Shown here piece by piece: positions 60,121 through 64,000 of a stretch of 64,000 nucleotides of DNA. Position numbers and translations under genes: made by a program. The stretch's first letter is position 1; each line of letters starts with the position of its first letter. The stretch is from an uncultured Desulfovibrio sp. (GTDB lineage Bacteria > Desulfobacterota > Desulfovibrionia > Desulfovibrionales > Desulfovibrionaceae). Location: NCBI RefSeq assembly GCF_944324935.1, contig NZ_CALUYG010000003.1, forward strand, positions 1 to 64,000. The letters are read 5' to 3'. Under the pieces are notes generated by a model. The model saw nothing but the letters and a program-made list of their open reading frames with translations, had not been told where the DNA came from and ran no database searches.

Positions 60121-60786
60121 CTATGCCTCTCCGGGATCGGGAGCCGCCGGAACGGCGCTCGCCACGGCGTCCGCGGCCGTACCGGCCGCCGGCGGGACGG
60201 CCCTGAAGCCCATGCCCACAAAAAACGTTTCCTTGCTTTCGGCACGGGAGCTTTTGGGCTTGAAGGACTTGACCGACCGAAAGGCCTTGCGCATGGGTTG
60301 CAGCAGTTCCTGTACGTCCGGTCCCATGAATATCTTGACGACGAAGCTGCCCCCCGCCTTGAGATGCAGGCAGGCCACGTTCAACGCCTCGCAAGCCAGC
60401 TCCAGCGAGCGGGCCTGATCCGTGAACTTCGTCCCCGTGGTGCGCGGGGCCATATCGCTCATAACCACATCGAACGGCCCCTTTTCCGCCAGCAGGGCCT
60501 CGAATTCGGCCGAACGCCGGAAGACATCCTCCTGCAGGAAGGTCACCTGCGGTGGAAAGGCCGTCTCCGTCGTCTGGATATCGCAGCCCAGCACAAGACC
60601 GCGCGGCCCGATGCGCTCGGCCGCGCCCAGCGACCAGGAGCCGGGGGCCGCGCCCAGATCGAGCACGCGCATGCCCTGACGAAAGAGCTTGAATTTGCCG
60701 TCCAATTCCTTCAATTTGTAGACGGAACGGGCGGGGTAGTTCTCCCGCTTGGCCTTGAGGAAATAGTGATCGCGATATTCTTTCAT
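60121..60786 (-). CDS. rlmE: 23S rRNA (uridine-2'-O) methyltransferase RlmE
   Basis: Methylates the 2'-hydroxyl of U2552 in the ribosomal A loop. 221 residues. The catalytic K-D-K-E set is recognisable: SVYKLKELD, SDMAPRTTG, SFVVKIF and RAESKETFFV. The SAM loop is VLDLGAAPGSWS. It has an Ala/Pro-rich tail of about 25 residues not usual in the family. The start at 60786 (MKEYRDHYFLKAK) has only a weak ribosome site. Confidence 0.93.
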   Translation of the reverse strand: MKEYRDHYFLKAKRENYPARSVYKLKELDGKFKLFRQGMRVLDLGAAPGSWSLGAAERIGPRGLVLGCDIQTTETAFPPQVTFLQEDVFRRSAEFEALLAEKGPFDVVMSDMAPRTTGTKFTDQARSLELACEALNVACLHLKAGGSFVVKIFMGPDVQELLQPMRKAFRSVKSFKPKSSRAESKETFFVGMGFRAVPPAAGTAADAVASAVPAAPDPGEA

Positions 60787-60881
60787 AGGATTTGTCGGCA
60801 GGAAGGTTACGCTTTTTTTCGGCCGTCGCCAAGTCCTGATTTTTCCCTCCCTGTGCCCCCCCGGGCCATAAGCGCGCCGCC

Positions 60882-62477
60882 ATGCCCCAGAGTCCTCCAC
60901 CTTCTCCTGTCGCCCTCCGCCCCGCACGGCCGCAACGCCCGCGCCTGCCGGACTGGAACGGCAGCCCCGTCAGTCTGCCCTCCGGGAAAGAGGCCTGGCA
61001 GGAGATCGCTCCCGCGCCGCACCCCGCCGCGCCGACCCTGCTGCTCGGGCTGGGGCCCGAGGTCGTGCCCGCCCCTCTTGCCGCCGGGCCCGGAACCGGG
61101 CCCTTTTTCTGGCTGGACGCGACGCAGATGCTGCACGGGCGGCAGGAACACGCGCGGCCCCTGCCGTCCGCCGTCTGCGCCCGCCCCGGCTCGGCGGCGG
61201 CGGCACGGGCGCTGGCGGCTGGCTGCCGCCTGCTTTTTTATGCGCCGGGCATGCGCCTCTTCCCCCGCTTCTGGGGCCCCCTGCTGGGCGATCTGGATGC
61301 CGCGCGGCTGCGTACCGGCAACAGCGCTCCCCCGCCGAACCCGGCCGGGCCGCCGGCCGTCATCCTGCCCGGCGATGCGCGTACCCTGCTGCATCAGGAG
61401 CTCTGCGGCGCGGCCGGCCGCCTGGGCCTGCCCGTCGTCCCCTGGCCCGCCCGCATCCCGCCGGCGCAGCAGCTCGCTCCCTTCCTGCGCCGTCTGGCGG
61501 AGCTGCCCGGCGGCCGGCCGCCGCTCTTCCTCTCCGTCAATCTGCGCGGACTTGACCCTCAGGGACGCATCGCCCACGTCTGCCGGGCGCTGGGCATCCG
61601 GCTGGCCATCTGGTTCGTGGACATGCCGTGGCATGTGCTGTCCTGCCTGCGCCTGCCCTGGTGGCGGGAATTCCCCCTGTATGTGACCGACCCGAGCTTT
61701 CTGACCCCGCTGCGGGAAGCCGGCGCGCGGCGGGCGTCGTTCCTGCCCCTGGCGGCGGCGCCCCATATGTGGCTGCCGTCATCCGGCATGCCGCCCACCC
61801 TGCCGCCCATCTTTGTAGGACGGGCCTCCTTTCCTGACCATGCGCGCTTTTTCGCCGCGGCGCATCCGGCCCGGGAAGACCTTGCCCAGGCGGAACGCCT
61901 GCTCGAGCAGGCGCATGACGCACGGTCCCCGCTGCCGCATATCCACTGGTGGCAACACCTGCTCCACGCGCAGGGCTGGCCGGGCATGACCATCCGTCGG
62001 GCAGGCGCGGGGGCCGACGCCTGTTCCCGCCGCCGGCGGGCGGACTGGCTTGCGGTCGCCGTGCGGGCGGGCTTCGAGCTGTGCGGCGATCCGGCCTGGG
62101 CCGGGCTCCTGCCCGGCGCGACCGTTCTGCCGCCCGTGGATTATTACGGCAGCCTTCCCGCGCTCTATGCCCGCTCCGAAGCCGTGCTCAATGTGACGAG
62201 CCTGCTGCTGCCGCACAGCCTGAGCCAGCGCCATTTCGACGTCTGGGCCGCCGGCGGCGTCCTGTTCAGCGACCCGACGCCGGGCCTTGCTCTTTTCCCG
62301 CCGGAACTGGTCGGCCCCATGCGCCTGTCGTCGCCTGACGATCTGCCCGCACGGCTGGCGGCCCTGCGTGCCCGCCCGGACGGGCGCGCCGACCTTGCCG
62401 CCGCCTGGCGCAGGGAGATCCGCAGCCGCCACACCTACGCCCATCGCCTGCGGCAGATCCTGGACACCATCGACTGA
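60882..62477 (+). CDS. Glycosyltransferase, CgeB/DUF3880-like
   Basis: A 531-residue cytoplasmic protein with a long Pro/Ala-rich N-terminus. The middle (RIAHVCRALGIRLAIWFVDMPWHVLSC, YVTDPSFLTPLREAGARRASFLPLAAAPHMW) resembles the DUF3880 acceptor half, and the end (YYGSLPALYARSEAVLNVTSLLLPHSLSQRHFDVWAAGGVLFSDPTPGLALFPPEL) the GT-B donor half of CgeB-type glycosyltransferases. Substrates are unknown; flagellin or cell-surface glycans are possible targets. It diverges from rlmE. Confidence 0.78.
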   Translation: MPQSPPPSPVALRPARPQRPRLPDWNGSPVSLPSGKEAWQEIAPAPHPAAPTLLLGLGPEVVPAPLAAGPGTGPFFWLDATQMLHGRQEHARPLPSAVCARPGSAAAARALAAGCRLLFYAPGMRLFPRFWGPLLGDLDAARLRTGNSAPPPNPAGPPAVILPGDARTLLHQELCGAAGRLGLPVVPWPARIPPAQQLAPFLRRLAELPGGRPPLFLSVNLRGLDPQGRIAHVCRALGIRLAIWFVDMPWHVLSCLRLPWWREFPLYVTDPSFLTPLREAGARRASFLPLAAAPHMWLPSSGMPPTLPPIFVGRASFPDHARFFAAAHPAREDLAQAERLLEQAHDARSPLPHIHWWQHLLHAQGWPGMTIRRAGAGADACSRRRRADWLAVAVRAGFELCGDPAWAGLLPGATVLPPVDYYGSLPALYARSEAVLNVTSLLLPHSLSQRHFDVWAAGGVLFSDPTPGLALFPPELVGPMRLSSPDDLPARLAALRARPDGRADLAAAWRREIRSRHTYAHRLRQILDTID

Positions 62478-62523
62478 TGCGGCCGCTCCTTCCGGCCGCC
62501 GCATCCCTTCATCATTTTCGCGC

Positions 62524-62552
62524 TTGGCAGGGGGCTGTCCCTTTGCTATACT
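62524..62552 (+). promoter_or_regulatory. Sigma-70 promoter of the AI-2E-family permease gene
   Basis: TTGGCA at 62524-62529, 17 bases, TATACT at 62547-62552; five of six matches in each box. The ATG at 62587 follows about 28 bases after the expected start; the upstream TTG at 62575 is not needed. Confidence 0.7.
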
Positions 62553-62586
62553 TCCCTGATACACTTGCCATGTTTTGTATCTTGCC

Positions 62587-63696
62587 ATGACACGACACGC
62601 CTTTTTCCCCCGCATACTCTATCTGCTGGCCGTCCTGGCCTGCTATCTGCTGCTGCGGCCCAATCCCGTCACCCTGTTCATGGCTGCCTGTTTCGCCTGC
62701 CTGAGCCTGCCGGTCTACCGCCGTCTTGCCCGCCGGGCCTGCCGGCTGCGCCGGCGCGTGCTGCGCCGCCCGCCGGGACTGGCGCGGCGTCTCCTTCTGA
62801 AGCTGGTGCGACAGATCCCGCTGTTCGGCTACGCCCTGCTCATCATCTCCGTCATCATCATTCCGGTCGCCACCCTCATCCTGCTGGTTTCCCCGCAGGT
62901 CGCCGGCGGCCTGGCCCGCCTGCGCGAGCTCCAGGAGAACAATTTCCAGCTGCCGCCCGAATGGGTGAAATATTTCCAGACCTTTGAAAAAAAACTTGCC
63001 GACTACCCCGGCCTCGAGTCCGCCTATAACGAGCTGATCCACAATATCGACAGCACGCTCAGCGACGCCATGGGCATCCTCATCAACCGGAGTTTCGACG
63101 TGCTGGGCGGCACCATGAACGTCCTCTGGAGCCTTGTGCTCTTCGTCATCCTCACGGTCATCTTTGCGGTCTATGCCCGGCGCATCGCCCAGGTCTGCTC
63201 CCGGCTGGCGCAGATCCCGCCCGCCATGCTGCGCCGCTTCGTTTCCGCCATCCGCCGGGCCCTGCGCGGCATCATGCTCGGCATCCTGCTGGTGGCCGCC
63301 GCCCAGGGCTTCCTCTGCGGCATCGGCTTTTCCGTGGCCGGCATCAACCAGCCCGCCTTCTGGGGTCTGCTTGCCACGGTGGTGGCGCCCATCCCCTTCG
63401 TGGGCACGGCGCTGGTCTGGGTGCCGCTCTGCCTGTCGCTCTGGTTCACGGGCAATACCATGGCTGCCGTGGGGCTCGCCCTCTGGGGCACGCTGGCCGT
63501 CGCCGGCGTGGACAACGTCCTGCGCCCGCTCTTCCTGCAACAAGGGATCAAGGCTCCCTTTTTTGTCCTCATCATCGCCATCATCTGCGGACTGGCCAGC
63601 TTCGGCGCCGTGGGCCTCATCGTCGGCCCGGTGCTGCTGGCCTTTGCCCTGCAAGCCCTGGAAGAAGCACGCACCCTCTATGAAAAGCAGGTCTGA
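62587..63696 (+). CDS. AI-2E-family (PerM-like) permease
   Basis: Inner-membrane protein of 369 residues with about eight hydrophobic segments, matching the AI-2E transporter family (PerM/TqsA/YdiK). It has a basic early loop (RRLARRACRLRRRVLRR), a polar periplasmic stretch at about 115-160 and the family C-terminus (GINQPAFWGLLATVVAPIPFVGTALVWVP, then DNVLRPLFLQQGIKAPFFVLIIAIICGLASFGAVGLIVGP). Members export small molecules or ions; an AI-2 role is not implied. Its end overlaps the next gene by 17 bases. Confidence 0.88.
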   Translation: MTRHAFFPRILYLLAVLACYLLLRPNPVTLFMAACFACLSLPVYRRLARRACRLRRRVLRRPPGLARRLLLKLVRQIPLFGYALLIISVIIIPVATLILLVSPQVAGGLARLRELQENNFQLPPEWVKYFQTFEKKLADYPGLESAYNELIHNIDSTLSDAMGILINRSFDVLGGTMNVLWSLVLFVILTVIFAVYARRIAQVCSRLAQIPPAMLRRFVSAIRRALRGIMLGILLVAAAQGFLCGIGFSVAGINQPAFWGLLATVVAPIPFVGTALVWVPLCLSLWFTGNTMAAVGLALWGTLAVAGVDNVLRPLFLQQGIKAPFFVLIIAIICGLASFGAVGLIVGPVLLAFALQALEEARTLYEKQV

Positions 63697-64000
63697 CATC
63701 TTTCCCCTCGGGCTCCTCCGCCGGCTTCTCCCGGCGCTGGCGCTGGCGCTGCCCCTCCTCTGCGGCCTGAACGTGCAGGCCGTCCAGGCCGGCGTCAAGG
63801 CCATGCTGCTCATCAACCTCAATACCGGCAAGACCCTGTACGAACGCAATGCCAATATGAGCATCCCCCCCGCCTCGCTGACAAAGCTTATGACCATGTA
63901 CCTGGCCATGGACGCCGTGTCGTCCCGCAAGCTCTCGCTCATGGGCAAGGTGCGCGTCACGCGCGAGGCCGCGCGCACGGGCGGATCCTCCATGCATCTG
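63680..64000 (+). CDS. D-alanyl-D-alanine carboxypeptidase (PBP5/S11), 5' part
   Basis: The gene runs off the window; 107 codons are visible. After a signal peptide (about 1-37) the mature protein begins AGVKAMLLINLNTGKTLYERNANMS. The active-site motif SxxK is in PPASLTKLMTMYLAMD. The frame continues to TREAARTGGSSMHL, the start of the conserved S11 region. Such enzymes trim the terminal D-alanine of peptidoglycan stem peptides. The ATG lies inside the end of the AI-2E-family gene, implying co-transcription. Confidence 0.88.
   Translation, partial: MKSRSDIFPLGLLRRLLPALALALPLLCGLNVQAVQAGVKAMLLINLNTGKTLYERNANMSIPPASLTKLMTMYLAMDAVSSRKLSLMGKVRVTREAARTGGSSMHL

Overview
The window is a stretch of high-GC bacterial chromosome, densely packed with genes on both strands. 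Gene content and family types point to a Desulfovibrio-like sulfate reducer (Desulfovibrionaceae). The main clues are hypD/hypE for hydrogenase maturation, a selenouridine tRNA synthase, a sigma-54-driven flagellin, the fused radical SAM/DUF2344 protein, CarD next to rho, and a chromosomal class A beta-lactamase. This taxonomic call is inference from gene content; no rRNA gene is present. I see no tRNA, rRNA, CRISPR array, transposase or prophage.

Layout. 1-8.8 kb: a lone flagellin with a good sigma-54 promoter, rnc, a small Sm-like protein diverging from rnc, a radical SAM protein, an SGNH hydrolase, carD and rho. 8.8-9.8 kb: an AT-rich island with one PAS-domain gene. 9.8-15.3 kb: mgtE on the minus strand, then the complete de novo NAD set nadC-nadA-nadB. 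15.3-22.6 kb: a tandem pair of related envelope proteins of unknown function, rlmI, a class V aminotransferase, a DUF1844 protein and argC. 22.6-25.1 kb: hypD and hypE, separated by intergenic repeats. 25.2-31.5 kb: bla, argF, a secreted histidine-acid-phosphatase homologue that has lost its catalytic residues, and the upp-uraA uracil salvage operon. 31.8-39.4 kb: mnmH overlapping a D-threonine-aldolase-like gene, a DUF362 ferredoxin, an EamA transporter, an APC transporter and a membrane-tethered solute-binding protein. 39.5-47.5 kb: a PPK2-type polyphosphate:AMP phosphotransferase, a four-gene set for UDP-2,3-diacetamido-glucuronate-type sugar synthesis, and a K+ channel with RCK domains. 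47.5-51.6 kb: an FkbM methyltransferase gene bracketed by inverted copies of an intergenic repeat, a thioesterase/glycosyltransferase pair and a TPR protein. 51.7-57 kb: a YhaO/YhaN-like (SbcD/Rad50-like) nuclease-ATPase operon whose ATPase has a membrane hairpin in the middle of its coiled coil. 57-64 kb: OsmC, MntP, YjbR, RuvC, YebC, RlmE, a glycosyltransferase, an AI-2E-family permease and the start of a penicillin-binding carboxypeptidase cut by the window edge.

Two families of palindromic intergenic sequence recur. One is a roughly 100-bp G/C-hairpin repeat with five copies or fragments (22.6, 24.0, 29.1, 47.5 and 49.2 kb). The other is an AGAGC-ended palindrome (25.2 and 47.6 kb). The most unusual items are the catalytically dead phosphatase homologue, the repeat-bracketed fkbM cassette, the tandem envelope pair, the receptor-like protein without an output domain, and the Sm-like protein paired with RNase III.
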